Source: Marivivens sp. (GTDB taxonomy: Bacteria > Pseudomonadota > Alphaproteobacteria > Rhodobacterales > Rhodobacteraceae). Taken from it: a stretch of 64,000 nucleotides of DNA. The stretch covers positions 310,001 through 374,000 of the forward strand of contig JAHEBU010000003.1 of NCBI GenBank assembly GCA_024642115.1, in the 5' to 3' direction. Below the pieces are notes generated by a model. That model was not told the DNA's origin. It saw nothing but the letters and a program-made list of their open reading frames with translations, and did not search any database. The position numbers and the translations under genes were made by a program. Positions 44,187 to 52,381 of the stretch are shown here, in pieces. Each line of letters opens with the position of its first letter. The first letter of the stretch is position 1.

Positions 44187-44203
44187 TCCTCTCACTCCGA
44201 CCA
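44187..44203. repeat. attR: direct repeat of the tRNA-Pro 3' end
   Basis: TCCTCTCACTCCGACCA, identical to 27630-27646; weaker similarity continues to the left (GGTTC of the T loop at 44179-44184). It marks the right border of the island and ends 7 bases before the stop codon of the next gene. Confidence 0.9.
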
Positions 44204-44210
44204 TTTCCCG

Positions 44211-45356
44211 TCAGACCCGCGCGGACGTGACCGCCCCCGCAAAATCGGCCCAAAGGTCATCGGCTGTCTCAAGCCCCAGCGACAGGCGCACGACCTGCGC
44301 CGAGACGCCAAAGCGGTGGGCGGCGTTGTGTTCCGGTCCGCTGGCCAGCGCGGCACGAACGGGCATCACAAGGCTTTCGAACCCGCCCCAACTGACCCCC
44401 AGATGAAACAGGGACAGCCCGTCGCACAGTCGGGGAATATCGACCGATCCGTCAAATTCCACAGACAACAGGCCCGACCGCCCCGTCAACCCCGGCACGA
44501 CATTCGGCCCGGGTGCATTGACCCGCACCACCCCCGGCAGTCCGGCAAGCCGGTCCACGAACAGGTCCGCCGTCGCCTGATGCGCCCGCATCCGGACCGG
44601 CAGGGTCCGCAAGCCACGCGTGAGCAAGAACGCCTCGGCCGGGGCGAGTTTGGCGCCCAGAAGCGGCAGCGTCAGCCCCCGGATCGCGTCGATATGCGCC
44701 TGCGACGACACGACCACCCCCGCCACCACATCCGAATGACCGCCGATGTATTTCGAGGCCGAGTGCAAGACCACGTCGATCCCCAGCCGCAGCGGATTTT
44801 GAAAAACCGACGTTGCCCAGGAATTGTCGATCACCGTCAGACAACCGTGCCTGCGGGCATGGTCCGCCACGCGGGGCAGGTTCATTGGCTGGAACACCAC
44901 CGAATTGGGGCTTTCCAGATAGGCCAGCCGGACGCCCGCCAGCAGTTCAGGGTCGTGCTCGAACGCCTTGACTGGATGATAACTCACCTCGACCCCGAAG
45001 GGGCGCAGCATCCGTTCACAGAACCGGTAGGCGTCGGGATAGACATGTTCGACACAGGCAATCCGGTCGCCGGGCCGGACAAAGGCAAGTACGGTGCCTG
45101 AAATCGCAGCCATTCCGCTGGCGAATCCCACGGCGGCGTCGCCCCCTTCGGCCTGCGCCATCAGCGCCTCGAACGCGGCGACGGTCGGGTTGGTCACGCG
45201 GGTATAGATCGGGCCGCCGCTGCGTCCGGTCATGCGATCCTCGAACGCCGCATAGTTTGGAAAGGTGAACAGCGAAGTCTGCACGATGGGGGGCGTGACC
45301 GACCCATCCTCGGCCCAGGCGGCGGCAAGCAGGGTATCGAGGGTGGGATCGGTCAT
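44211..45356 (-). CDS. PLP-dependent Cys/Met-metabolism enzyme (cystathionine gamma-synthase/lyase family)
   Basis: A 381-residue cytosolic PLP enzyme, fold type I. Motifs are IYTRVTNPTVAAFEALMAQA, AVGFASGMAAISGTVLAFV, the cofactor-binding VIDNSWATSVFQNPLRLG, and the Schiff-base lysine in HSASKYIGGHSDVVAGVVV. The C-terminal LFHLGVSWGGFESL is the substrate-carboxylate site. Relatives make or break cystathionine, methionine or O-acyl-homoserine thioethers; the exact reaction cannot be read. GGAGG precedes the ATG. Its 3' end lies directly at the island border. It may be transcribed with ccoS 50 bases upstream. Confidence 0.9.
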   Translation of the reverse strand: MTDPTLDTLLAAAWAEDGSVTPPIVQTSLFTFPNYAAFEDRMTGRSGGPIYTRVTNPTVAAFEALMAQAEGGDAAVGFASGMAAISGTVLAFVRPGDRIACVEHVYPDAYRFCERMLRPFGVEVSYHPVKAFEHDPELLAGVRLAYLESPNSVVFQPMNLPRVADHARRHGCLTVIDNSWATSVFQNPLRLGIDVVLHSASKYIGGHSDVVAGVVVSSQAHIDAIRGLTLPLLGAKLAPAEAFLLTRGLRTLPVRMRAHQATADLFVDRLAGLPGVVRVNAPGPNVVPGLTGRSGLLSVEFDGSVDIPRLCDGLSLFHLGVSWGGFESLVMPVRAALASGPEHNAAHRFGVSAQVVRLSLGLETADDLWADFAGAVTSARV

Positions 45357-45406
45357 GGCGGCCTCCGGTTACGGCAATCCCATCGGGGGCCGCGCCGGGG
45401 CGGTTG

Positions 45407-45568
45407 TCAATCCTGCGGCGGGGCGTCGTCGTAATCGTCGCGCAGGATGCGGGCGGCGTCCCCGTCGGGGTCGTCGTATTGGTCGGACCGCATGGTCCAC
45501 CAGAATCCCAGCAGGCCCACGCCACCCAGCACCAGCGACACCGGGATTAGAATGCCAAGTATGGTCAT
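45407..45568 (-). CDS. ccoS: cbb3-type cytochrome oxidase assembly protein CcoS
   Basis: A 53-residue single-pass membrane protein, too short for most ORF cut-offs: it begins TILGILIPVSLVLGGVGLLG, continues FWWTMRSDQYDDPDGDAARI and ends in an acidic tail. The transmembrane helix followed by W-x-(M/V)-R-S-x-Q-Y-D-D-x-x-G/D-x-A-x-R-I-L is the CcoS signature. CcoS is needed to insert cofactors into the cbb3 oxidase. Its ATG overlaps the ccoI stop (ATGA, 45565-45568), completing the ccoGHIS order. Confidence 0.95.
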   Translation of the reverse strand: MTILGILIPVSLVLGGVGLLGFWWTMRSDQYDDPDGDAARILRDDYDDAPPQD

Positions 45569-47724
45569 GACCGCACCCGCAGCGCGTTGAGCGAGACAAG
45601 GATCGAAGAGGACGACATCGCCACCGCCGCCATCAGCGGGGTCGCCACTCCCAACAGGGCCAGCGGCACGGCGACCGCGTTATAGACCGCCGACAACGCG
45701 AAATTCTCGAGTATCCGCCGCCGGGCCGACCGGGCAACCGTCAACGCGCCTGCGATATGGGTCAGGTCGGGCGATACCAGCACCAGATCGGCCGCGACCC
45801 GTGCCGCGTCCAGCGCCGAGGCGGGGGCGATGGACACATGGGCCAATGCCATTGCCCCCAGATCGTTGAACCCATCGCCCACCATCAGAACACGACGACC
45901 CGCGGCGGCCTTGGCCCGCAGAACCTGCGCCTTGTCCTCGGGTAGGACGCCTGCCTGCCAATCGGCGATGCCCAGCTTTGCCGCCACATCGGCCACTGCC
46001 GACTTCGCATCCCCTGACAGCAGGCTCACGGGGATATTCCGGGCGGTCAGGGACGCGACAAGGTCGGCAGCACCCGGGCGCAGCCGATCCTCGAACTGAA
46101 AGGTGGCGACCGGCGCGCCGTTGACAGACAGCGTCGTGCCGCCCGTGCCACCGGCCCATTCGGGGCGGCCAAGACGGACGGCCTGACCGTCCCACCGTCC
46201 CTCGATCCCATAGCCGGGAACCTCGCGGATATTCTTGATCGTTGGCAGCGTCGTCCCCGCGGCAGCCGCGATGGCGCGGGACCGGGGATGGGCGGACCCC
46301 TGCGCCAGTGCCGCCGCAAGTGCCGTCGTTTCCGGCGCAATCAACTCAGCCCCCACCAGAACGGGCGGGCCCAGCGTCAGCGTGCCGGTCTTGTCAAAAA
46401 TGACCTCGTCCACCTCGGCCAGCCGTTCCAGGGCGGTGTCATGCTTGACCAGAAGCCCCGCCCGGAACAGCCGGCCCGACGCGACCGTGGACACGGCAGG
46501 CACAGCCAGCCCCAGCGCACAGGGGCAAGTGATGATGAGAACGGCGACGGCGATGTTGAGCGACAGGTGCACATCCCGGGTGATCCACACCCATCCCGCA
46601 AAGGCCGCCAGTGCCAGCAGATGCACCGCTGGTGCATAGATGCGCGCAGCCCGGTCCGCCAGCGTGGTGTAGCGCGACCGCGACGATTCCGCTGCTGCCA
46701 CCAGATCGGCCAGCCCATGTAGCAGGGTGTCGCCACCTACTGCCGTCGCGCACATCTGCACCGCCCCGGTCAGGTTGACTTCGCCCGCGCGAAGTTGGTC
46801 GCCCGGGGCAGCAGGGACGGGATCGGTTTCGCCGGTCAGCCAGGCTCGGTCCAGCTCGGTTTGTCCGGCGGTCAGCACACCGTCCACCGGAACCCGCGCG
46901 CCCGGCTGCACCAGCAGGACGTCGCCCACGCCGACTTCGGCGATGCGGACGGTCTGCGTTCCGGACCCGGTCAGGCGCAGTGCCGTCGGCACCTCGAGTG
47001 CTGCCAGTTCGGCCGCCGCCGACCGTGCCGTCCGCCGCATCCGCTGGTCCAGATACCGCCCCGCCAGAAGGAAGAACGTCAGCGACAGCGCCGCATCGAA
47101 ATAGGCGTGTTCGCCGTGGATAATAGTTTCCCAGATCGACATGCCACAGGCCAGCACAATGGCCAGCGAGATCGGCACGTCCATGTTCAACCGCCCTACC
47201 CGCAGCGCCCGCAGCGCGTTGCCAAAGAACGGCTGTGCGGCGAAGGTGACAGTGGGCAGGGCGATGGCCGCCGAAATCCAGTGGAACATGTCGCGCGTGG
47301 CGTCCGTGGCCCCGGCCCAGACGGCCACCGACAACAGCATCACGTTCATCATGGCAAAGCCCGCCACACCCAGCCGCATCGCCAGATCGCGGGCCACGCG
47401 GTCGGTGCCTCCGGTCCCAAGGGTCAGGGCATCCAGCGGCTGCGCCTCGTATCCCAGCTGCGATACGGCAGTGACCAGATCGGCGGCCGTCAGTCCATCG
47501 ACATGAACAGTGGCGCGTTTGCGGGTCAGGTTGACCCGCGCGTCGCGGACGCCTGGCAGGGCAAGAAGCCCCTGTTCAACGGTTGAGATGCACCCCGCAC
47601 AATGGATCGTGGGCAGAGACAGGTGGATCGGTTCACCCCCCGCCATACCCAACCGGGCCGAGGCCGGAGCGGCAAGGCAGCCGGGGCAGGCAACGGGGCC
47701 AGGATGTTCTGCCAACGACATCAA
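45565..47724 (-). CDS. ccoI: Copper-translocating P-type ATPase CcoI
   Basis: A 719-residue P1B-type ATPase that supplies copper for cbb3 oxidase assembly. An N-terminal CPGC (13-16) precedes the heavy-metal-associated domain with CAGC (42-45). Eight helices are present, with the transport motif CPC in ITCPCALGLAVP at about residue 398. The phosphorylation site is DKTGTLT at about 445, and GDGFNDLGAMALA is the ATP-hinge motif. It overlaps ccoH and ccoS by 4 bases each, so the operon is translationally coupled. Confidence 0.95.
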   Translation of the reverse strand: MMSLAEHPGPVACPGCLAAPASARLGMAGGEPIHLSLPTIHCAGCISTVEQGLLALPGVRDARVNLTRKRATVHVDGLTAADLVTAVSQLGYEAQPLDALTLGTGGTDRVARDLAMRLGVAGFAMMNVMLLSVAVWAGATDATRDMFHWISAAIALPTVTFAAQPFFGNALRALRVGRLNMDVPISLAIVLACGMSIWETIIHGEHAYFDAALSLTFFLLAGRYLDQRMRRTARSAAAELAALEVPTALRLTGSGTQTVRIAEVGVGDVLLVQPGARVPVDGVLTAGQTELDRAWLTGETDPVPAAPGDQLRAGEVNLTGAVQMCATAVGGDTLLHGLADLVAAAESSRSRYTTLADRAARIYAPAVHLLALAAFAGWVWITRDVHLSLNIAVAVLIITCPCALGLAVPAVSTVASGRLFRAGLLVKHDTALERLAEVDEVIFDKTGTLTLGPPVLVGAELIAPETTALAAALAQGSAHPRSRAIAAAAGTTLPTIKNIREVPGYGIEGRWDGQAVRLGRPEWAGGTGGTTLSVNGAPVATFQFEDRLRPGAADLVASLTARNIPVSLLSGDAKSAVADVAAKLGIADWQAGVLPEDKAQVLRAKAAAGRRVLMVGDGFNDLGAMALAHVSIAPASALDAARVAADLVLVSPDLTHIAGALTVARSARRRILENFALSAVYNAVAVPLALLGVATPLMAAVAMSSSSILVSLNALRVRS

Positions 47725-48185
47725 TCGACCAGCACGATCACGCGTTGATGAAAATCGGTGCCGTCCTGTGCCACTGCGACCAGCCGCAGGTTCCAGTTGC
47801 CAGCCGCCGTCGTCACCGGCGCGCGATAGACCGACCCGTCCCAGACAAAGGCGGGGGTCTGGTCATCGCGCACTTCGGTCGCGCGGCCAAAGGTGCCGCC
47901 GACGCTGGCCGCCTGCACCGGATGTCCTGCGGCATCGGTGATGGCAAGGATCAGTTCGCCCTGATGCACATGCGCCTTGACCTGCCAGCCCAGCGCCAGT
48001 TGCGCCTTGCGCTCGGCGTCAAAGGTCTGGCTGGCGACATAGGAATTGTCGACCTCAAGCCCCGGAAAGGTGTGCACCGCTTCGTAAGCCAGCACGAGGT
48101 TCACCGCGATGATAACGAAGAAAAAGCTGAAGATGATGGCAAAGAACTTTGCCCCGGTGATCGGTCCCCGAAACAGCGCGGTCAT
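47721..48185 (-). CDS. ccoH: cbb3 oxidase assembly protein CcoH (FixH)
   Basis: A protein of 154 residues. Its single N-terminal membrane helix GAKFFAIIFSFFFVIIAVNL is followed by VLAYEAVHTFPGLEVDNSYV, the FixH signature, and a periplasmic beta-rich domain. The start at 48185 follows GGAAAGGAC. CcoH stays bound to the cbb3 oxidase and is needed for its assembly. It starts one base after the ccoG stop codon and overlaps ccoI by four. Confidence 0.95.
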   Translation of the reverse strand: MTALFRGPITGAKFFAIIFSFFFVIIAVNLVLAYEAVHTFPGLEVDNSYVASQTFDAERKAQLALGWQVKAHVHQGELILAITDAAGHPVQAASVGGTFGRATEVRDDQTPAFVWDGSVYRAPVTTAAGNWNLRLVAVAQDGTDFHQRVIVLVD

Positions 48186-48186
48186 G

Positions 48187-49602
48187 TCAATTGTCCTTTC
48201 CGTTGAAGATGGTGTCGACATGGGCCCGGTCGCCCGAGGTCACATCCTCGACCCAGAACCGCAGCGCTGTCCGTTCTTCGTGGGCGGCGTGGTCCTGTGG
48301 CCGGGCGCTGACATAGACCCGGATTTGCAGGGTTTCGTCGGCAGGCACGGTGACGGTCTGGTCCTCCGTCCCTTCGATCCCGATGCGCAGGATGCTATCC
48401 GCGCTGAGTGACAGGTGGAACTGGCGGGCATCATTGAATTTATTGCGCAGGCGGATGTCATAGACATTGCGGATCGTCCCGTCGGACTGGACGATGTAGG
48501 TCGGATTGCGCACGGGCGCGACCGTCATGTCGATGTCGGACCGGATGAACAGGGCGAACAACAGGCCCAAGCCTACCAGCGACCAAAGGCCGGTATAAAG
48601 CAGGGTCCGGGGCCGCAGGATATGTTTCCAGATATGTTTGGCCGTGCCGCCGGCCCGTTCGACCGCTTCGTCTTTGAGCGTGTAATAGTCGATCAGGCCG
48701 CGCGGTTTGCCGATGCGGGCCATGGTGTCGTCGCAGGCGTCAATGCAAAGGCCGCAGGTGATACAGGCCATCTGTTGCCCATCGCGGATGTCAATGCCCA
48801 TCGGGCAGACGTTCACGCAGGCCATGCAGTCGATGCAGTCGCCGTGGCCTTCGACGTTTGCCTTGCCACGCGGTTCGCCCCGCCAGTCGCGGTAGCCGAT
48901 AGTGATCGTGTCCTCGTCCATCATGGCCGCCTGAATCCGTGGCCACGGACAGGCGTAGATGCAGACCTGTTCCCGGGCGACCCCGCCAAAGAAGAACGTC
49001 GTCAGGGTCAGGATGGTCATGGTAATATAGGCGACCGGGTGGGCTGTGCCGTGGATCAGGTTGCTCAACAGGGTCGGCGCATCGGTGAAATAGAATACCC
49101 ACGCCCCCCCGGTGGCCAACCCGATCAACAACCAGACGATCCACTTGGTCAGTCGCAGCCGGACCTTATGCGCGTCCCATTTGGCGTTGTAGAGGCGGAC
49201 GCGGGCGTTCCGGTCGCCTTCGATCCAGCGCTCGACCAGGATGAACAAGTCAGTCCACACCGTCTGCGGGCAGGCATAGCCGCACCAGACCCGCCCCAAG
49301 GCAGAGGTGAACAGGAACAGCCCCAGCCCGGCCATGATCAGCAGGCCCGCCACGAAATAGAATTCGTAGGGCCAAATCTCGATCCAGAAAAAGAAAAAGC
49401 GGCGGGTGGCCAGATCAATCAAAACAGCCTGATCGGGCATGCCCGGCCCCCGGTCCCAACGGATCCACGGCGTGATGTAGTAGATGCCCAGCATCAGGGC
49501 CATCAGCCCCCATTTCAGGTTACGGAATCGTCCCTTGACCCGGCGGGGAAACACCGGTTCGCGGGCGGCATACAGGGCAGGCGGGCTGTCGGTCGGGGGC
49601 AT
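48187..49602 (-). CDS. ccoG: cbb3 oxidase accessory iron-sulfur protein CcoG (RdxA/FixG)
   Basis: A 471-residue membrane protein with about five helices. Two [4Fe-4S] ferredoxin motifs lie near the middle (CIDCMACVNVCPMGIDI and CITCGLCIDACDD), and the N-terminal VWCGYACPQTVWTD carries the conserved CxxxCP. The C-terminal periplasmic Ig-like domain is typical. CcoG reduces Cu2+ for insertion into the oxidase in related bacteria. A perfect FNR box lies 58-71 bases upstream of the ATG. It is the first gene of ccoGHIS. Confidence 0.96.
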   Translation of the reverse strand: MPPTDSPPALYAAREPVFPRRVKGRFRNLKWGLMALMLGIYYITPWIRWDRGPGMPDQAVLIDLATRRFFFFWIEIWPYEFYFVAGLLIMAGLGLFLFTSALGRVWCGYACPQTVWTDLFILVERWIEGDRNARVRLYNAKWDAHKVRLRLTKWIVWLLIGLATGGAWVFYFTDAPTLLSNLIHGTAHPVAYITMTILTLTTFFFGGVAREQVCIYACPWPRIQAAMMDEDTITIGYRDWRGEPRGKANVEGHGDCIDCMACVNVCPMGIDIRDGQQMACITCGLCIDACDDTMARIGKPRGLIDYYTLKDEAVERAGGTAKHIWKHILRPRTLLYTGLWSLVGLGLLFALFIRSDIDMTVAPVRNPTYIVQSDGTIRNVYDIRLRNKFNDARQFHLSLSADSILRIGIEGTEDQTVTVPADETLQIRVYVSARPQDHAAHEERTALRFWVEDVTSGDRAHVDTIFNGKDN

Positions 49603-49659
49603 CTTGTGTCCGGTCAGTCAGGGTTGGGGTCGTTATGGCGGTTGGGGCGCCCTGCGACC

Positions 49660-49673
49660 TTGATGTGGATCAA
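49660..49673. promoter_or_regulatory. FNR/FnrL box upstream of ccoG
   Basis: TTGATGTGGATCAA is a perfect match to the TTGAT-N4-ATCAA consensus. It is 57 bases before the ccoG ATG, in the position of a class II activation site, and also 76 bases before the divergent gene at 49750. fnrL itself is at 55025. Confidence 0.88.
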
Positions 49674-49749
49674 CAGTTTAGGTCGCACCCGGGTTGTCAT
49701 GGGCCCGTCGTCTTGCCAGACTTGGCCCAGGTATTTCAAAGGACATGAC

Positions 49750-50247
49750 ATGCGCGCCTTGCTTCCCCTTGTTCTGGTCATCGCCCAGCCCGCGCTGGCG
49801 CAGACCAATCCCATCCCGGGCACCTCTTTGACCAGTTGCGATAACGGCGCCATTGTGGCTACGCCCGATGGGCATACCGGGACAGTCGATGCCGAGATGA
49901 GCGGCGTCTGCATGGTCACCTATCTGGACGGTGGCATGGGCGTCTATTCGGCAAGCAGTCTGAAATACGAGGCCGAGGCGGCTGCGGAGGAAACACAGGG
50001 TGTGTCAATGGGCCCTTATGCCTGTGCTGCCGCAGACGGAACGGACGGATTCGACCTGACGTTTCTTGATGACGGGTTCTATGCAGGTCCTGATGGCACC
50101 GAGGGCCAGTATTCCGACGCCGGCGATGGCGGTCTACTGTTCACGGGCGGAAGCTTTGACGGGATCACAGCGACGATCGACGCAGGGACAGTGACTTTCA
50201 CGCCGGTTGGTCAATCGAAACCCGTCACCTGCACCCTGTCCGAATAG
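49750..50247 (+). CDS. Small exported protein of unknown function
   Basis: A protein of 165 residues beginning RALLPLVLVIAQPALAQTNP, a signal peptide with cleavage after ALAQ. The mature part has four cysteines that could form two disulfides (SCDNGAIV, SGVCMVTYL, MGPYACAAADG and KPVTCTLSE) and is acidic and Gly/Asp-rich. No domain is recognised. It lies between and opposite to the two cco operons and shares a divergent region, containing the FNR box, with ccoG. AAAGGACATGAC precedes the start. The frame is open far upstream only because it runs antisense to ccoG. Confidence 0.75.
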   Translation: MRALLPLVLVIAQPALAQTNPIPGTSLTSCDNGAIVATPDGHTGTVDAEMSGVCMVTYLDGGMGVYSASSLKYEAEAAAEETQGVSMGPYACAAADGTDGFDLTFLDDGFYAGPDGTEGQYSDAGDGGLLFTGGSFDGITATIDAGTVTFTPVGQSKPVTCTLSE

Positions 50248-50582
50248 GGCGGGGCGCGGTCGGACGTTCCCTAAACTTTCGGACTAAATCGCGCCGCCAA
50301 ACAGCAGAATCCGACCCTAAACACCAGATCAATGGCGTGGACCTGCGTCTTGGTCCACGTTCAGACACGGCACCACGATTGAATCCCCAGTCCCCGATTC
50401 TTTCGATTTTCCGTTTGGAAAACCTGCCCCGGATGGTTGCCCGGCGGAAGTCTTCCCCAGAACTCCGTCGGGCGGCCATCCATCCCAATCGCTGTCTGGC
50501 ACGTCAAAAGTCCGGCCCCCGCCAGCACGGGGACCGGACCTGTTCAGGGGCTCTCCTCCCTGGATTGACCCCGAACGGGCGG
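50248..50582. other. 335-bp gap between the exported-protein gene and ccoP
   Basis: It holds the 3' terminator hairpin of the ccoNOQP operon (50510-50539) and no supported gene. Confidence 0.6.
50510..50539 (-). terminator. Terminator of the ccoNOQP operon
   Basis: GTCCGGCCCCCG (50510-50521) pairs with CGGGGACCGGAC (50528-50539) with one mismatch and a 6-nt loop. Read on the minus strand it is followed by TTTTGA. It lies 44 bases beyond the ccoP stop codon. Confidence 0.7.
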
Positions 50583-51452
50583 CTATTCCCCGCCGCCCAA
50601 CTGGTGCACGTAAACGGCGGCGGCGTTCACCTCGTCCGGCGACAGCCGCAGGCCCCAGGCAGGCATGACGCCAAACCGGGCCTTGGTCACCGTTTCCGTC
50701 AGCGTCGCCTTGTCCCCGCCATAGAGCCAGATCGCATCGGTCAGGTTCGGCGCGCCCAAGTCGCGATTTCCCTTGCCGTCGTCGCCGTGACACGCGGCGC
50801 AGTTGTCGGCAAACAGGGTCGCCCCTGCCACAGCCATCGTGGCGTCGTTTTCCTGGTCCGAGATGGACAGGACATACTGCACGACCTGATCAATCTCTGG
50901 TGCCGTCAGGATCTCGCCAAAGGCAGGCATCTGGCTCCATCTTGCATCGGGGTCCTGCTCGTTGCGAACGCCGTGATTGATCGTATAGGCGATGTCGGTG
51001 ATCGACCCACCCCACAGCCAGTCGTCGTCCAGAAGGTTCGGGAACCCCTTGGCCCCCGCCGCCCCGGATCCGTGACACTGGGAACAGTTCGCCCGGAACA
51101 CGGCGGCACCCGCGTTCTTGGCAAATCCGTCCAGCGTTGGATTGTCAGAAATCTTCGTCAGATCGGCGGCAGCCAGTTGAGTTGTCAGGGCAGAATTGGC
51201 CTCGGCCACGGCGGCGATGTCCTGCTCGACCTGCGCCCGTGTGGAAAAGCCCAAAAGGCCGGGGGTCGCCCCTGAAATCAGCGGCCAGGCGGGATAGGCG
51301 ATGGTATAGCCGATCCCCCAGACGATGGTGGCATACAGGATCCAGACCCACCAGCGGGGCAAGGGGTTGTTCAGTTCTTCGATCCCGTCCCAGCTATGGC
51401 CGGTCGTGCTGACCTCGGGCTTTGGGGCGTGTTTGATCGGCGGTTTGCTCAT
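50583..51452 (-). CDS. ccoP: cbb3-type cytochrome c oxidase subunit III (CcoP)
   Basis: A 289-residue di-haem cytochrome c subunit. It has an N-terminal membrane helix (WVWILYATIVWGIGYTIAYP), then two cytochrome c domains with CxxCH at C123-C126-H127 (CSQCH) and C218-C221-H222 (CAACH). It passes electrons from periplasmic cytochrome c to the catalytic subunit. It overlaps ccoQ by four bases and is the last gene of the ccoNOQP operon, followed by a terminator hairpin. Confidence 0.97.
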   Translation of the reverse strand: MSKPPIKHAPKPEVSTTGHSWDGIEELNNPLPRWWVWILYATIVWGIGYTIAYPAWPLISGATPGLLGFSTRAQVEQDIAAVAEANSALTTQLAAADLTKISDNPTLDGFAKNAGAAVFRANCSQCHGSGAAGAKGFPNLLDDDWLWGGSITDIAYTINHGVRNEQDPDARWSQMPAFGEILTAPEIDQVVQYVLSISDQENDATMAVAGATLFADNCAACHGDDGKGNRDLGAPNLTDAIWLYGGDKATLTETVTKARFGVMPAWGLRLSPDEVNAAAVYVHQLGGGE

Positions 51453-51634
51453 GTCCGGTCCTCCGGGTCAGTCATTGGGGTGTCGTCGTGCCGGAACGGC
51501 ACCTGCGCGGCATCGGTGTGGGCGGATCTGCTGCCCGGTCGCCAGGCCCACAGGAACACCCCTGCGAAAAAGGCGAACATCAGCAGCAGGACCCAACTGT
51601 CGGCAAAGGCGCGCAGCCATGTATAGTGATGCAT
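51449..51634 (-). CDS. ccoQ: cbb3-type oxidase subunit CcoQ
   Basis: A 61-residue single-helix membrane protein (HHYTWLRAFADSWVLLLMFA followed by FFAGVFLWAWRPG) with a polar tail. The position between ccoO and ccoP and the W-x-x-RPG end of the helix identify CcoQ, which stabilises the oxidase complex. It overlaps ccoP by four bases and starts 9 bases after ccoO. Confidence 0.93.
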   Translation of the reverse strand: MHHYTWLRAFADSWVLLLMFAFFAGVFLWAWRPGSRSAHTDAAQVPFRHDDTPMTDPEDRT

Positions 51635-51643
51635 GGCCCCCTC

Positions 51644-52369
51644 CTATCGGCTGGGGTCTGGGACAAAGGTCGAAAAGTCGACCATCGTGCCCAGCACCTG
51701 AAGATAGGCAATCAGCGCGTCCATTTCGGAAATCCCCGCCTGACCGTCGAAATTGGCAACCACAGCTTTTGGGTAACGGGCAAGAAAATCTGTGGTGTCG
51801 CCGTTCGGATCGTCCTGCACCATGAAATCGGCGCTGGCGCTGGCGATCATCTCGTCCGTGTAGGGGACGCCGACCGCCCGGTGAGTCTTCATCAGGTCGG
51901 CGACGTAGGTCGGGTGGATCAGATCATTGGCCAGAAAGCCATATTTGGGCATGACCGATTCAGGGACTACCGATTGCGGGTTGGTCAGATGGGCGACGTG
52001 CCATTCATCCGAATAGCGCCCGCCGACCCGCGCCAGATCGGGACCGGTCCGTTTGGACCCCCACTGGAACGGATGGTCGTACATCGATTCCGCCGCCAGT
52101 GAATAGTGGCCATAGCGTTCGACCTCGTCCCGCATGGGCCGGATCATCTGGCTGTGGCAGACATAGCAGCCTTCGCGGACATAGATATCCCGCCCCGTCA
52201 GCTCCAGCGGGGTGTAGGGGCGGACCCCCTCCACTGTCTCGATCGTGTTTTGCAAGTAGAACAGCGGCGCGATTTCGACAATCCCGCCGATGCTCACCAC
52301 CAGAAAGCTGCCCACCAGCAAAAGGGTTGCGTTCTTTTCAAGGACTTTGTGTCTGTCGAGAATTCCCAT
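51644..52369 (-). CDS. ccoO: cbb3-type cytochrome c oxidase subunit II (CcoO)
   Basis: A 241-residue membrane-anchored mono-haem cytochrome c. It has one N-terminal helix ([20 protein letters not shown]) and the haem site C68-x-x-C71-H72 in [20 protein letters not shown]. The segment [20 protein letters not shown] supplies an axial Met region. It transfers electrons from CcoP to CcoN. It follows ccoN by 12 bases in the usual order. Confidence 0.97.
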   Translation of the reverse strand: MGILDRHKVLEKNATLLLVGSFLVVSIGGIVEIAPLFYLQNTIETVEGVRPYTPLELTGRDIYVREGCYVCHSQMIRPMRDEVERYGHYSLAAESMYDHPFQWGSKRTGPDLARVGGRYSDEWHVAHLTNPQSVVPESVMPKYGFLANDLIHPTYVADLMKTHRAVGVPYTDEMIASASADFMVQDDPNGDTTDFLARYPKAVVANFDGQAGISEMDALIAYLQVLGTMVDFSTFVPDPSR

Positions 52370-52381
52370 GATCCTTGCTCC

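Larger units (their letters stand above)
27630..44203. mobile_element. Genomic island integrated at tRNA-Pro(CGG), 16.6 kb
   Basis: The island is bounded by the 3' end of an intact tRNA-Pro (27630-27646) and an exact 17-bp direct repeat TCCTCTCACTCCGACCA (44187-44203), as left by tyrosine-recombinase integration. An integrase N-terminal fragment lies 119 bases inside the right end. The cargo is a sugar ABC importer with ROK regulator, an MFS exporter, a molybdenum hydroxylase with cytochrome c, and GST, MBL and alpha/beta hydrolases. Outside the right repeat the genes return to conserved cco assembly functions. With the integrase broken by an IS3-type remnant, the island is probably no longer self-mobile. 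No conjugation genes are seen. Confidence 0.87.

Noticed and set aside
48415-49749. Long plus-strand frame running into the exported-protein gene
   Set aside because: It is antisense to ccoG and part of the FNR region; a signal peptide and ribosome-binding site show that the real gene begins at 49750.
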